DNA from: DASYFG01 sp036498565
GTDB lineage: Bacteria > Bacillota > Bacilli > Lactobacillales > Lactobacillaceae
Length of the DNA: 64,000 nt
Assembly: GCA_036498565.1 (NCBI GenBank)
Contig: DASYFG010000002.1
Location: forward strand, 62,001-126,000
Direction of reading: 5' to 3'
Shown: positions 51,090 through 59,654 of the stretch, piece by piece
Numbering within the stretch: the stretch's first letter is position 1
Layout of the letters: each line of letters opens with the position of its first letter
Notes under the pieces: model-generated
The model's database searches: none
Seen by the model: only the letters and a program-made list of their open reading frames with translations
Told to the model about the DNA's origin: nothing
Position numbers and translations under genes: made by a program

Positions 51090-53180
51090 ATGCCATTACT
51101 TGAAATGATTTTGACGTTGACGATTGCCGTGACGATTACCAACGTGCTCTCACATTATTTGCCTGATATTCCTGTGAGCCTTTTTCAAATTGGGATTGGT
51201 TTAGCTTTAGCATCGTTCTTGCACCAAACGGTGGACGTGGAAACAGAATGGTTTTTGTTGCTGTTCGTCGCGCCGTTGCTGTTCAATGATGCGTGGCGTT
51301 TTCCCAAACGAGAATTGTGGAACTTGCGCGGACCGATTTTGGCCAATGCGATTTTGTTGGTGCTGTTGACGACTTTGGTCGGCGGATTTTTGATTCACGC
51401 GTTGATGCCACAGTTGCCAACGACGGTGGCGCTGGCTTTGGCGGCGGTGATTTCGCCAACTGATCCCGTGGCGGTGCAAGCGATTGCGCACCGGGTGAAG
51501 TTGCCAAGTAACATTTTGCACGTCGTGGCTGGTGAAAGTTTGATTAACGATGCCAGCGGTTTGGTGGCGTTTAATACGGCGATTAAAGCGACGGTGGCCG
51601 GTTCGTTTGTGTTGGGACAGGCCTTTGAAAACTTCATCTGGGTGGCCGTTGGTGGCGCTTTAGTTGGGGTCATTGGCGCAACGCTGGTGACTTGGTTCCG
51701 TGACAAATTAGCGCGCGCGGGCATGGACGACGTGATTTTCCATACCGTGGTGACGTTGATGATGCCGTTTGCGATGTATTTGCTGGCAGAAGAAATTTTC
51801 CACGCTTCTGGTGTGATTGCGGTCGTGGCCGCGGCCATTATTGCCAAACTTAACGATGACCAACGCGATGCACCGGAATTGACGCTGATTATGGTGGCCA
51901 GTTGGGACGTGTTTGCGTATGTTTTGAACGGCTCATTGTTTGTGCTGCTGGGGATGATTTTGCCGGAAGCTTTCCATGCGGTCATTGAAAATCCCGCGAT
52001 TAACACGTTTGTGGCTTTGCGCGACGGTTTGTTAGTGTGGCTGATTGTCTTTATGGCGCGCGTAATCTGGTCGTATTTGACACAAGTCACTTATAAATTA
52101 CGACACCGCGATCAAGCGAAGCCGTCAGTTAAACTGGCCTTTATTTCCGGTTTGACGGGCGTGCGTGGCGCGGTGACGATGGCGGCCGTGTTGTCCGTGC
52201 CGACGGTTTTGGCTGATGGAACGGAATTTCCTCAACGCGCGCTAGTGATTTTTGTGGCCGCGGTGGTGGTCATTACGAGTTTGTTGGTGGCGACGATTAT
52301 GTTGCCTTTGGTCACGCACGAACGGGCCAAAGTTGATTTCACACAAAAACCAGACGAGACGGTAAATGAATCAACGGAAGTCGCGGATTTGGCAGAGGAA
52401 CAAGCCCGGATTTTGGCGTTGCGTTATGGCGTCCAAGTCTTACGCGAACGGCAACAGGCCGGTAATCGGACGTTGATTGATGAATTGATTTGGCAACACC
52501 AAATTCAAATCAAACAACTGCAACGTCAGTTGCGTGATGATATTGGTGGGGCGCCGTTTTCCAAAGCGGAATTGATTTTGCGCCAAGTTGGTTTGGCGGC
52601 TGAACGGGAAAAAGCACGTGAGTTGCTGCAAGCAGATGAGATTTCAGAACTTGTTTACCAAGCGCACAGCCGGCGTTTGGATCGCGTTGCGGATATGACG
52701 GGATCGCCGGTAACCAACGTTTCTTGGAAACTGGTGCGTTTGGCGTTCCGGCGTGGTTGGCGCACGTTGCGTTTGTGGTTTGCCGATGAAAGTGCGGATG
52801 ATTACATTCGGGGCTATAATCTTGCCAAACGCCAAATGGGGAAAGCGGCCATCAAAGCGCTTTCGGCGTACGTCAATGAAAATGTTCAAGCGCAAAAAAA
52901 GGACGAATTCCGACAAGTGGCGTATCATTTGGTATTGAGTTATCGCCACCAAGTCGAGCAGGCCAAACGCGCGATGAATCCCGCGCATCGCTACGGCGCA
53001 ATTGACAAGAAAAAACAAATGGAACTAGAAATTATCTCGCTAAACGCGCAACGCGAAGCCGTGCAGCAACTTTATGATGCCAAACGGATTAGCCGCAAGG
53101 CGCATCTGCGTTTGCGTGAGTACATTAACTACACGGAAGCGGCCGTGTTGAAAGGCGATGTTGAGGAGGCTGGGGCATGA
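51090..53180 (+). CDS. CPA1-family Na+/H+ antiporter (second copy)
   Basis: 696 aa with the same design as the gene at 4.1-6.1 kb. The membrane part spans ~1-415 (AVISPTDPVAVQAI, LINDASGLVAFN and GVRGAVTMAAVLS motifs), followed by a ~280-residue soluble helical tail rich in Q, R and E. It starts after AGGGAG, 13 bp from murB, and overlaps cdaA by 4 bp. Coupling to cdaA (c-di-AMP synthesis) fits ion or osmotic control, but a direct link is inferred. Confidence 0.88.
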   Translation: MPLLEMILTLTIAVTITNVLSHYLPDIPVSLFQIGIGLALASFLHQTVDVETEWFLLLFVAPLLFNDAWRFPKRELWNLRGPILANAILLVLLTTLVGGFLIHALMPQLPTTVALALAAVISPTDPVAVQAIAHRVKLPSNILHVVAGESLINDASGLVAFNTAIKATVAGSFVLGQAFENFIWVAVGGALVGVIGATLVTWFRDKLARAGMDDVIFHTVVTLMMPFAMYLLAEEIFHASGVIAVVAAAIIAKLNDDQRDAPELTLIMVASWDVFAYVLNGSLFVLLGMILPEAFHAVIENPAINTFVALRDGLLVWLIVFMARVIWSYLTQVTYKLRHRDQAKPSVKLAFISGLTGVRGAVTMAAVLSVPTVLADGTEFPQRALVIFVAAVVVITSLLVATIMLPLVTHERAKVDFTQKPDETVNESTEVADLAEEQARILALRYGVQVLRERQQAGNRTLIDELIWQHQIQIKQLQRQLRDDIGGAPFSKAELILRQVGLAAEREKARELLQADEISELVYQAHSRRLDRVADMTGSPVTNVSWKLVRLAFRRGWRTLRLWFADESADDYIRGYNLAKRQMGKAAIKALSAYVNENVQAQKKDEFRQVAYHLVLSYRHQVEQAKRAMNPAHRYGAIDKKKQMELEIISLNAQREAVQQLYDAKRISRKAHLRLREYINYTEAAVLKGDVEEAGA

Positions 53181-53986
53181 GTGATTTATTAACCATGACA
53201 AACTTAATGCGCGTCGTCGATGTGGCGATTGTTTGGTTTGTGCTGTATAAGATGATCAAGTTTGTGCAAGGCACGCGCGCCATTCAAATTATGTTGGGTG
53301 TCGCGGTCATTGTGTTGATCAAAATCGCCAGTTGGTATTTGGGTTTGACCACGATTTCTTGGTTCATGGACCAAGTCATCAACTGGGGACCAATTGCGCT
53401 GGTGGTCGTTTTCCAACAAGAAATTCGCAAGGGTTTGGAAGAACTTGGCCGGCGCACGATGATTGGGCGCGAACATTTGGAAAACGCTTCTGAGCAACAA
53501 CTGATTCAAGCTTTGGACGAATCCTTGCAGTATTTATCAAAGCGCCGGATCGGTGCTTTGATTGCGATTGAACGCCAAAAAAGTTTGAGCGAATTGGTGC
53601 AAACAGGAATCAAAATCGACGCCGAAATTTCGGGTGCGCTACTCATTAACACGTTTATTCCAAACACACCGCTCCACGACGGCGCGGTGATTATTCAAAA
53701 TAATCGTTTGATGGCGGCAACGGCGTATTTGCCCTTATCGGAAAGTACGTTGATTCCAAAAGAACTTGGCACGCGCCATCGCGCCGGTGTTGGGGTTAGT
53801 GAAGACGGCGATGCGATTGCCGTGATTGTCAGTGAAGAAACTGGCGAAATCTCAATTGCCACCAACGGGGATTTGTTGCGGAACATGTCGCAAGAAACGT
53901 ACCTGAATTTCTTTGAAAAGCAATTCCTACCAGCGACAACGAATGCCACAACCAAACATTGGTGGCAGAAGGGGGCGCGACGATGA
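53177..53986 (+). CDS. cdaA: Diadenylate cyclase CdaA
   Basis: 269 aa membrane enzyme that makes c-di-AMP. Three N-terminal helices (~10-80) precede the DAC domain, with DGA (168-170) and RHR (200-202) as the catalytic motifs. It forms the standard operon with cdaR and glmM. It overlaps the antiporter gene and cdaR. Confidence 0.95.
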   Translation: MSDLLTMTNLMRVVDVAIVWFVLYKMIKFVQGTRAIQIMLGVAVIVLIKIASWYLGLTTISWFMDQVINWGPIALVVVFQQEIRKGLEELGRRTMIGREHLENASEQQLIQALDESLQYLSKRRIGALIAIERQKSLSELVQTGIKIDAEISGALLINTFIPNTPLHDGAVIIQNNRLMAATAYLPLSESTLIPKELGTRHRAGVGVSEDGDAIAVIVSEETGEISIATNGDLLRNMSQETYLNFFEKQFLPATTNATTKHWWQKGARR

Positions 53987-55023
53987 AAAAATGGTCTCAA
54001 TCTCGTATTTTTAATTTATTAATTGCCTTGTTATTGGCGGTGGTGCTGTCCGCTTATGTGTCAAGCACCAGCCAAAATACAGCGCGCACACGCTCAAATG
54101 GCTCGTTTACGAATTTGGTTTCGCAAAAAACACAAACGCTGACCGTGGATTTGAATTTGTTATATGACGACAGCGATTATGTCGTGGTGGGCGCCCCAAG
54201 CACAGTGAAAGTCACGCTAAAAGGCCCCGAAGCGCTGGTCACAACGGTTGTGAACCGTGATAGTGTCGTCGCTAATTTGGATTTGCGCCAGTTAAAAGCG
54301 GGGCAACACACGGTCAATGTCAGTATTAACGGCGTTGCCAGTGATTTGACCGCAACGGCCCAACCAGCAACGGTGACGGTCACACTCTCGCCAAAGTTGA
54401 CGCGCAGTGTGCCGGTAACGTTGAATTATAATGACAAAAACATTGCCGCCGGTTACCGCGTGCAAGATGCGACAACGGATCCGACCGAAGTCAACGTCAC
54501 TGGGCCAGAAGCTAATGTGCAATCGGTCGATCACGTCGAAGCAACTTTGAGCATTCCAGACGGCACGAATGCCACATTTAGCGACAATGCCGCGCTAGAA
54601 GCAGTTGACGCGGCCGGTAATAAGGTTGACGTGAACATTTCACCAAAAACCGTCACCGGCACGTTAACAATCGGTGATGCCGATAGCAAATCAATTCCCG
54701 TGACATTCACCACGTCAAACGGCGATGCCGCGGATTACACGATTAAAGCCGATCCGGCCAACATCACGATTTACGGGGATGCCAGCGCGCTTGCTGGCGT
54801 GCAAAATATTGCTATTCCGGTTGACTTAAACGACATTACCAAGAAAACAACCCAAGATGTGACTTTGAAAGCACCAGACGGTATCGAACGTTTGAGTAAA
54901 AAAACGGTGACTGTGACGATTACGCCGAAGCAAAAAGCTAGTTCGTCAAGCAGTAGTGCGTCATCAAGTTCAAAAGACAAAGACGCGGACAAGTCCTCAT
55001 CTTCATCAAGTTCATCACAATAA
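53983..55023 (+). CDS. cdaR: CdaA regulator CdaR (YbbR-domain protein)
   Basis: 346 aa. One N-terminal membrane helix (residues ~9-27) precedes three or four extracellular YbbR repeats and a serine/lysine-rich tail (~320-346). It modulates CdaA from outside. The start at 53983 overlaps the cdaA stop (ATGA); MKKWSQSRIFN fits a membrane-anchored start. Confidence 0.92.
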   Translation: MKKWSQSRIFNLLIALLLAVVLSAYVSSTSQNTARTRSNGSFTNLVSQKTQTLTVDLNLLYDDSDYVVVGAPSTVKVTLKGPEALVTTVVNRDSVVANLDLRQLKAGQHTVNVSINGVASDLTATAQPATVTVTLSPKLTRSVPVTLNYNDKNIAAGYRVQDATTDPTEVNVTGPEANVQSVDHVEATLSIPDGTNATFSDNAALEAVDAAGNKVDVNISPKTVTGTLTIGDADSKSIPVTFTTSNGDAADYTIKADPANITIYGDASALAGVQNIAIPVDLNDITKKTTQDVTLKAPDGIERLSKKTVTVTITPKQKASSSSSSASSSSKDKDADKSSSSSSSSQ

Positions 55024-55066
55024 TTAACCTCATTGTTCATGCAATGATATTAAAAGGAGCACAGCA

Positions 55067-56428
55067 ATGGTTCATCTCAACTATTTTGGCACGGACGGCG
55101 TTCGCGGCGTGGCCAATGAAACCCTTACCCCAGAACTCGCCTTTCGTTTAGGGCGCGCTGGCGGTTACATTTTGACGCAACACGCAACGGACACGGCGGA
55201 AAAGCCCGTCGTGATGGTTGGCCGCGACACGCGTATTTCTGGTGAAATGTTACAAAATGCGTTGATCGCCGGACTTTTGTCAGTCGGTGTTGATGTGTTG
55301 CGCTTGGGCGTCATCTCAACACCGGCGGTTGCTTATTTGGTCAAATCACAAGAAGCTGCGGCCGGCGTGCAAATCACGGCGAGCCACAATCCAGCTGCGG
55401 ATAACGGAATTAAGTTCTTTGGTAATGACGGTTTTAAATTGTCAGACGAATTGGAATTTGAAATTGAACAAATTCTCGATGCCGAAAATGACACGTTACC
55501 ACGGCCGAGTGCGGATGGTTTGGGCTTGGTGTCTGATTATTCTGCCGGCGCGCAAAAGTATTTGGAATTCTTGCAACAGACTATTCCGACCAATTTGGAT
55601 GGCTTAACGGTGGCTTTGGATGGCGCAAATGGTGCCACGAGCGCATTGTTGCCACGTTTGTTTGCGGATTTGGGTGTGGAATTTGACACAATTGGGACGC
55701 AACCAAATGGTTTGAACATCAACGATGGCGTTGGTTCAACGCACCCTGAAACTTTGGCAGCCGTTGTGCAAGAACGCGATGTCGACGCTGGTTTGGCATT
55801 TGACGGCGACGGCGATCGCTTGATCGCCATTGACGAAACGGGCACCGTGATTGATGGTGACAAAATCATGTTCATCACGGCAAAGTTCTTGAATGAACAA
55901 GGTCGCTTGAAGCACAACACGTTGGTGACGACGGTGATGAGTAACATCGGCTTGTACAAAGCTTTGGCAGACAACGGCATGGAAAGCGTGCAAACCGCCG
56001 TTGGTGATCGTTATGTGGTCGAAGAAATGGTTGCCAACGATTACAGTCTTGGTGGTGAACAATCTGGTCACATTGTGTTCCGCGACTGGGCCACAACGGG
56101 GGATGGCTTGTTGACAGCCTTGCAGTTGTTGTATGTTTTGAAAACTTCGGGGAAAAAGCTGTCAGAACTTGCCGCAGAAGTCACGACTTATCCACAGAAG
56201 TTGGTCAACATCAAAGTCGCTGACAAAGTGGCGGCCCAACAAAACGCCCAAGTCCAAGCCGCAATCCAAGCGGTAGAAGACAAAATGGCCGGCGACGGTC
56301 GCGTGTTGGTGCGCCCATCGGGCACAGAAGAATTGCTTCGTGTCATGGCCGAAGCACCAACTCAAGCTTTAGTGGATGACTACGTCGAAGAAATTGCCGC
56401 TGTTGTTCGGGAAGTGGCTGGGGTATAA
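55067..56428 (+). CDS. glmM: Phosphoglucosamine mutase
   Basis: 453 aa. It converts glucosamine-6-phosphate to glucosamine-1-phosphate for UDP-GlcNAc. The active serine S106 lies in TASHNP; FDGDGDRLIA binds Mg2+, and RPSGTEELLRVM binds phosphate. In several Firmicutes GlmM also binds and inhibits CdaA. AAGGAG precedes the start. Confidence 0.97.
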   Translation: MVHLNYFGTDGVRGVANETLTPELAFRLGRAGGYILTQHATDTAEKPVVMVGRDTRISGEMLQNALIAGLLSVGVDVLRLGVISTPAVAYLVKSQEAAAGVQITASHNPAADNGIKFFGNDGFKLSDELEFEIEQILDAENDTLPRPSADGLGLVSDYSAGAQKYLEFLQQTIPTNLDGLTVALDGANGATSALLPRLFADLGVEFDTIGTQPNGLNINDGVGSTHPETLAAVVQERDVDAGLAFDGDGDRLIAIDETGTVIDGDKIMFITAKFLNEQGRLKHNTLVTTVMSNIGLYKALADNGMESVQTAVGDRYVVEEMVANDYSLGGEQSGHIVFRDWATTGDGLLTALQLLYVLKTSGKKLSELAAEVTTYPQKLVNIKVADKVAAQQNAQVQAAIQAVEDKMAGDGRVLVRPSGTEELLRVMAEAPTQALVDDYVEEIAAVVREVAGV

Positions 56429-56457
56429 AAAGCGCGTCGCTTGACGCTTTTTTTTAT
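56427..56457 (+). terminator. Terminator after glmM
   Basis: AAGCGCGTC-GCTT-GACGCTT with T8. Confidence 0.8.
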
Positions 56458-56529
56458 AAGTCATTATTTTAGTGTTTTTATTTTGATGAGCGTACAATAA
56501 GATAAAATAAGCGATGGGGAGGCATTAGA

Positions 56530-56835
56530 ATGGAATGGAAAACACCAGACGAAAATTGGTTGCTTGAGTCTTTGGTTAACTTGATTTTAGAAGAGACAAT
56601 CACAGCAGATGAGCGGGCGTTGTTTGTCACGGGCAAAACAGCTTTGGAAAAGGGACAAGAAGATCGGTCAGTGGCTAATTTGTTGAAACGTGATTTATCA
56701 GTTTTGGCCGTGCAACGCAAATCAACGCCAGCAGCTACGGCGTTTTTGAGTGAATTGGCGCAACATTATATGGGACTTGGCGGGCGCGATGTGTTGATCA
56801 ATACGATTAATTTCAATATTTCTGGTTCGCAATGA
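56530..56835 (+). CDS. Small helical protein, possible bacteriocin immunity protein
   Basis: 101 aa, predicted four-helix and cytoplasmic. Length and pattern (LVNLILEETITADERALF, TALEKGQEDRSVANLLKRDLSVLAVQ) resemble the enterocin A-type immunity family (PF08951-like), but similarity is weak. No bacteriocin precursor or exporter is near, which fits an orphan immunity gene. GGGGAGG lies before the start. Confidence 0.55.
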   Translation: MEWKTPDENWLLESLVNLILEETITADERALFVTGKTALEKGQEDRSVANLLKRDLSVLAVQRKSTPAATAFLSELAQHYMGLGGRDVLINTINFNISGSQ

Positions 56836-56840
56836 GTGAG

Positions 56841-56871
56841 GTAAAGCAAATCTGGTGATTTGCTTTTTTAT
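56841..56871 (+). terminator. Terminator after the possible immunity gene
   Basis: AAAGCAAATC-TGGT-GATTTGCTTT with T6; the following nagB -35 overlaps it. Confidence 0.88.
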
Positions 56872-56917
56872 TTGGCGCGTGTTATATTGGACTAGACCAA
56901 AAAGGTATAGACCAATA
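56864..56917 (+). promoter_or_regulatory. nagB promoter with two NagR/DasR-type operators
   Basis: TTGCTT and TATATT, 17 bp apart, form the promoter (-10 at about 56883-56888). TTGGACTAGACCAA (56888-56901) and AGGTATAGACCAAT (56904-56917) match the GntR-family NagR/YvoA/DasR site (TGGTCTAGACCA type). Release by glucosamine-6-phosphate would induce nagB. Confidence 0.75.
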
Positions 56918-57059
56918 AGAGGAGGAAACGTGCTCTCAGCTTGGAAAGCTAGCGCTAAGTTATCGGTACAGAAAATGCGTTGCATTTCCCGACCCGCTAC
57001 CTTAGCGAACTCTTCCCAGCCGGCCATGCCGGCTCGCTGACCCGCACTCTAAACACATT
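56918..57059 (+). ncRNA. Structured RNA element between the Shine-Dalgarno and start codon of nagB (copy 3)
   Basis: AGAGGAGG (56918-56925) plus AAAC precede a multi-stem fold. The outer stem is GTGC/GCAC (56930-56933/57044-57047). Stem 2 is TCAGC/GCTGA (56936-56940/57036-57040). Stem 3 is CGCTAAG/CTTAGCG (56953-56959/57001-57007). Hairpin 4 is AAATGC-GTT-GCATTT (56973-56987). Hairpin 5 is AGCCGGC-CAT-GCCGGCT (57018-57034). All but the outer stem and the GTT loop differ in sequence from the gpsA copy while pairing is kept. The ATG comes 12 bases after the outer stem. A GTG at 56930 opens a 36-codon frame that ends before nagB and is out of frame. Confidence 0.7.
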
Positions 57060-57761
57060 ATGCAAGTTATTCAAGTTCAAAATCCTAACGAAGGTGCCAA
57101 AGTGGCGCTGGGTATTTTCCAAACGGCGTTGGCGCAAGGGGCGCAAACATTAGGTTTGGCAACGGGTTCGACGCCGGTTGAAATTTACCGTGATTTGGTG
57201 GCTAGCGAATTGGATTTTAGCGACATCACGAGCGTTAATTTGGACGAATACGTTGGTTTAGCTGGCGATCACGAACAAAGTTACCGCTACTTTATGGACA
57301 GTCATTTGTTCAATTTTAAGCCGTTCAAAGAAACATTTGTGCCAGACGGTACTGCGCAAAATCCTGCTGATGCTGCCAAAGCCTACGATGAGATCATCGC
57401 GGCTCACCCAATTGATTTGCAATTGTTGGGGATTGGGCGCAATGGCCACATCGGCTTTAATGAACCGGGTACGAGTTTTGATGTGACAACGCACGTCGTC
57501 GATTTGGAACCTTCAACGATTGAAGCCAACGCCCGTTTCTTTGCTAGCGTTGATGACGTGCCAAAGCAAGCTTTGTCAATGGGCATTGCCTCAATCTTGA
57601 AATCAAAGCAGATTTTGTTAGTGGCATATGGTGCAGATAAGGCCGAAGCCGTGGCAGCGATGTTGAATGGCGAGATCACACCAGATTTGCCAGCCTCTGT
57701 GCTCCAAAAACATGCCAATGTGACCGTACTTATTGATGATGCGGCTGCAAGTCGTTTATAA
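57060..57761 (+). CDS. nagB: Glucosamine-6-phosphate deaminase
   Basis: 233 aa. It converts glucosamine-6-phosphate to fructose-6-phosphate and ammonia. GLATGSTPVEIY binds the phosphate, NLDEYVGL carries the catalytic Asp, and GIGRNGHIGFNEPG the catalytic His/Glu. The start at 57060 matches the family. It has no adjacent Shine-Dalgarno (see the element upstream). glmM next door runs the opposite route, so opposite regulation makes sense. Confidence 0.96.
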   Translation: MQVIQVQNPNEGAKVALGIFQTALAQGAQTLGLATGSTPVEIYRDLVASELDFSDITSVNLDEYVGLAGDHEQSYRYFMDSHLFNFKPFKETFVPDGTAQNPADAAKAYDEIIAAHPIDLQLLGIGRNGHIGFNEPGTSFDVTTHVVDLEPSTIEANARFFASVDDVPKQALSMGIASILKSKQILLVAYGADKAEAVAAMLNGEITPDLPASVLQKHANVTVLIDDAAASRL

Positions 57762-57769
57762 TGAGAGTA
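57757..57769 (+). promoter_or_regulatory. -10 element at the end of nagB giving a near-leaderless transcript of the next gene
   Basis: TATAAT (57757-57762) overlaps the nagB stop and ends six bases before the ATG at 57769. GAGAGT lies between, which could also act as a very close Shine-Dalgarno for readthrough mRNA. Confidence 0.4.
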
Positions 57770-58074
57770 TGGCTTATCAAACTTTCAATTTATTAGAAGA
57801 AATTACGCGTCTTGACGGGACGACGTACACAGAACTGGGCAACATCACGCACAACGGGCGCGCGGAGTATGCGGTTGAACACGGCTTGATTCAAGACGTG
57901 CGCATTTTGAAACTCAACATTCCGCGCTCAAGTCGCGTGGAGCGCTTAGAAAAATATATTAATGAACATTACGATATGCCACCTACGGAATTTGATGAAT
58001 GGGTGGAATGGGTCCGCACGCCAGAAATGGAAACGGAAATGGACAATATTTTATTAGATAATAAATTGGGGTAA
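57769..58074 (+). CDS. Conserved small acidic protein of unknown function
   Basis: 101 aa, acidic and soluble, beginning MAYQTFNLLEEITRLDGT. The C-terminal half is helical (RSSRVERLEKYINEHY) and ends in an acidic stretch. No known family. It follows nagB by 7 bp and has a good terminator after it. Confidence 0.65.
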   Translation: MAYQTFNLLEEITRLDGTTYTELGNITHNGRAEYAVEHGLIQDVRILKLNIPRSSRVERLEKYINEHYDMPPTEFDEWVEWVRTPEMETEMDNILLDNKLG

Positions 58075-58099
58075 AAGACGCGGAAAGCGTCTTTTTATT
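58071..58099 (+). terminator. Terminator after the small acidic gene
   Basis: AAAGACGC-GGAAA-GCGTCTTT with T run. Confidence 0.85.
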
Positions 58100-58171
58100 T
58101 TCATTTAATTGATTTTCATTTTAAAACCATGCGCTAAGATACACTCATCAAATAAGAACGAGGATTGGCTC

Positions 58172-59650
58172 ATGAATTTTCTGAAGCGTGCTTGGCAATA
58201 TTTAAGGCACAAAAAAGGTCGTACGGCGCTCTTGGTTTTAGTGACCAGCGCGATTATGTTGTTTGTTTTAGCAGGATTAATTATTCAAACAGCCGCAATA
58301 CAAGCCGTTAAAAACACGGTGAACTCAGCAGGGACAACGGTGACTTTGTCTGCGAACCGAGAAAAAGCGTTTGAAAAACTTCGTGATTCACAAAGTAGTT
58401 CATCGAGTGGTTCTACAACGACGCGTCCAACGCTGAATTTAGCATCAGTGAGCATCGCAACGGCGGAAAAAATTGGTAAACTTTCCCAAGTTGCTGGTTA
58501 TCAATTAACCAGTTCCGCCAGTGTGAATGCATCAGGATTTGACGCGATTGAAACGTCAAGTAGCACGCAAAGCTTCCCTGGGGGCGGCGGAAATGATAGC
58601 AGTCGCGGGGACATTAGCATTAGCGGTGTCTCAACAACTGCGGCTGAAAGCGGCTTCCAAGAAAAGACAGACACCATTACAAGTGGACGTGGCATCACAG
58701 CAGCCGATGTGAATACTAATAACGTCGTTGTCGAAAAGAATTTGGCCGAACAAAACAGCTTGAAAGTGGGCAGCAAGATTAAAGTCAAGACCACTGACAG
58801 CAAGACGACCAAGACGTTGACGATTGTCGGGATTTATACCGCGAAGACATCATCTTCATCATCAACCGGTGGCATGATGGGTGGCTTTGGGCAAAGCGAT
58901 CCGGCTAACACGATTTATGGCTCATACACTTTGGCGGGAGCGTTGAATGATAACACGACCGAAGTCTCAAGTGTGACCTACACGTTGTCAGACTCTTCAC
59001 AAGAAAAGGCCTTCACAGCAGCGGCCAAAAAGTTGATTGACACGGACGAATTACAATTGGTTTCAAGTTCTGAAACTTATGAACAATTGTTGCAACCAAT
59101 GAAAAACGTTGAAAGCTTTGCTAATAAGATTGTCTGGATCGTCGGTATTGCGGGCACAATTATTTTGGCATTGTTGATTGTCTTGATGATTCGCGAACGT
59201 CGTCATGAAGTTGGGGTTTTGTTATCACTTGGTGAAAGTAAAACGAAGATGGTGGGACAACTCTTTGCTGAAATGATTGTTGTTTTGGCAGCGTCATTGG
59301 TGATTGCTGGGGGCTTGGGCGCAACATTTGGTAGTGCGGTTTCTAAACAGTTGGTCACACAACAACTTTCAAGTCAAACGACGACAACTGCGAACGCCGG
59401 CTTTGGTGGTGGGGGTGCACCAAGTGGTGCCCCAACCGGCGGTGGTAACTTTGGCGGCGGTCGTCAAACAAACGCCAGCGGCTCAAATGCGGTTACTAAG
59501 AAGGCTTTGTCGAACTTGAACACAACTTTGAAGCCAACCACATTTGTAGAAGTGGCGGGACTTGGTTTGGGTATTATTGCGCTTGCGACGTTGATCGGTG
59601 CAACCCCAATCTTCCGTTTGAAACCAAAAGAAATTCTGACATCGGAGTAA
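58172..59650 (+). CDS. MacB/FtsX-type ABC transporter permease
   Basis: 492 aa. The first membrane helix is at ~20-42, followed by a large extracellular domain (~45-315) rich in serine, threonine and glycine. Three further helices lie at ~325-350, ~378-405 and ~465-485: the FtsX layout. A glycine-rich extracellular insert (NAGFGGGGAPSGAPTGGG-type, ~408-445) sits between the last two helices, and a second Gly/Met patch (GGMMGGFG) near 240. GAGGA precedes the ATG at 58172. It works with the ATPase 4 bp downstream. Substrate unknown; export or lipid/peptide handling is possible. Confidence 0.85.
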   Translation: MNFLKRAWQYLRHKKGRTALLVLVTSAIMLFVLAGLIIQTAAIQAVKNTVNSAGTTVTLSANREKAFEKLRDSQSSSSSGSTTTRPTLNLASVSIATAEKIGKLSQVAGYQLTSSASVNASGFDAIETSSSTQSFPGGGGNDSSRGDISISGVSTTAAESGFQEKTDTITSGRGITAADVNTNNVVVEKNLAEQNSLKVGSKIKVKTTDSKTTKTLTIVGIYTAKTSSSSSTGGMMGGFGQSDPANTIYGSYTLAGALNDNTTEVSSVTYTLSDSSQEKAFTAAAKKLIDTDELQLVSSSETYEQLLQPMKNVESFANKIVWIVGIAGTIILALLIVLMIRERRHEVGVLLSLGESKTKMVGQLFAEMIVVLAASLVIAGGLGATFGSAVSKQLVTQQLSSQTTTTANAGFGGGGAPSGAPTGGGNFGGGRQTNASGSNAVTKKALSNLNTTLKPTTFVEVAGLGLGIIALATLIGATPIFRLKPKEILTSE

Positions 59651-59654
59651 GGCT

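Noticed and set aside
56530..56835. Full bacteriocin locus around the possible immunity gene
   Set aside because: No double-glycine precursor peptide, transporter or regulator is present nearby.
56855..57040. 61-codon frame through the nagB element
   Set aside because: Starts in the terminator of the previous gene and crosses operators; not coding.
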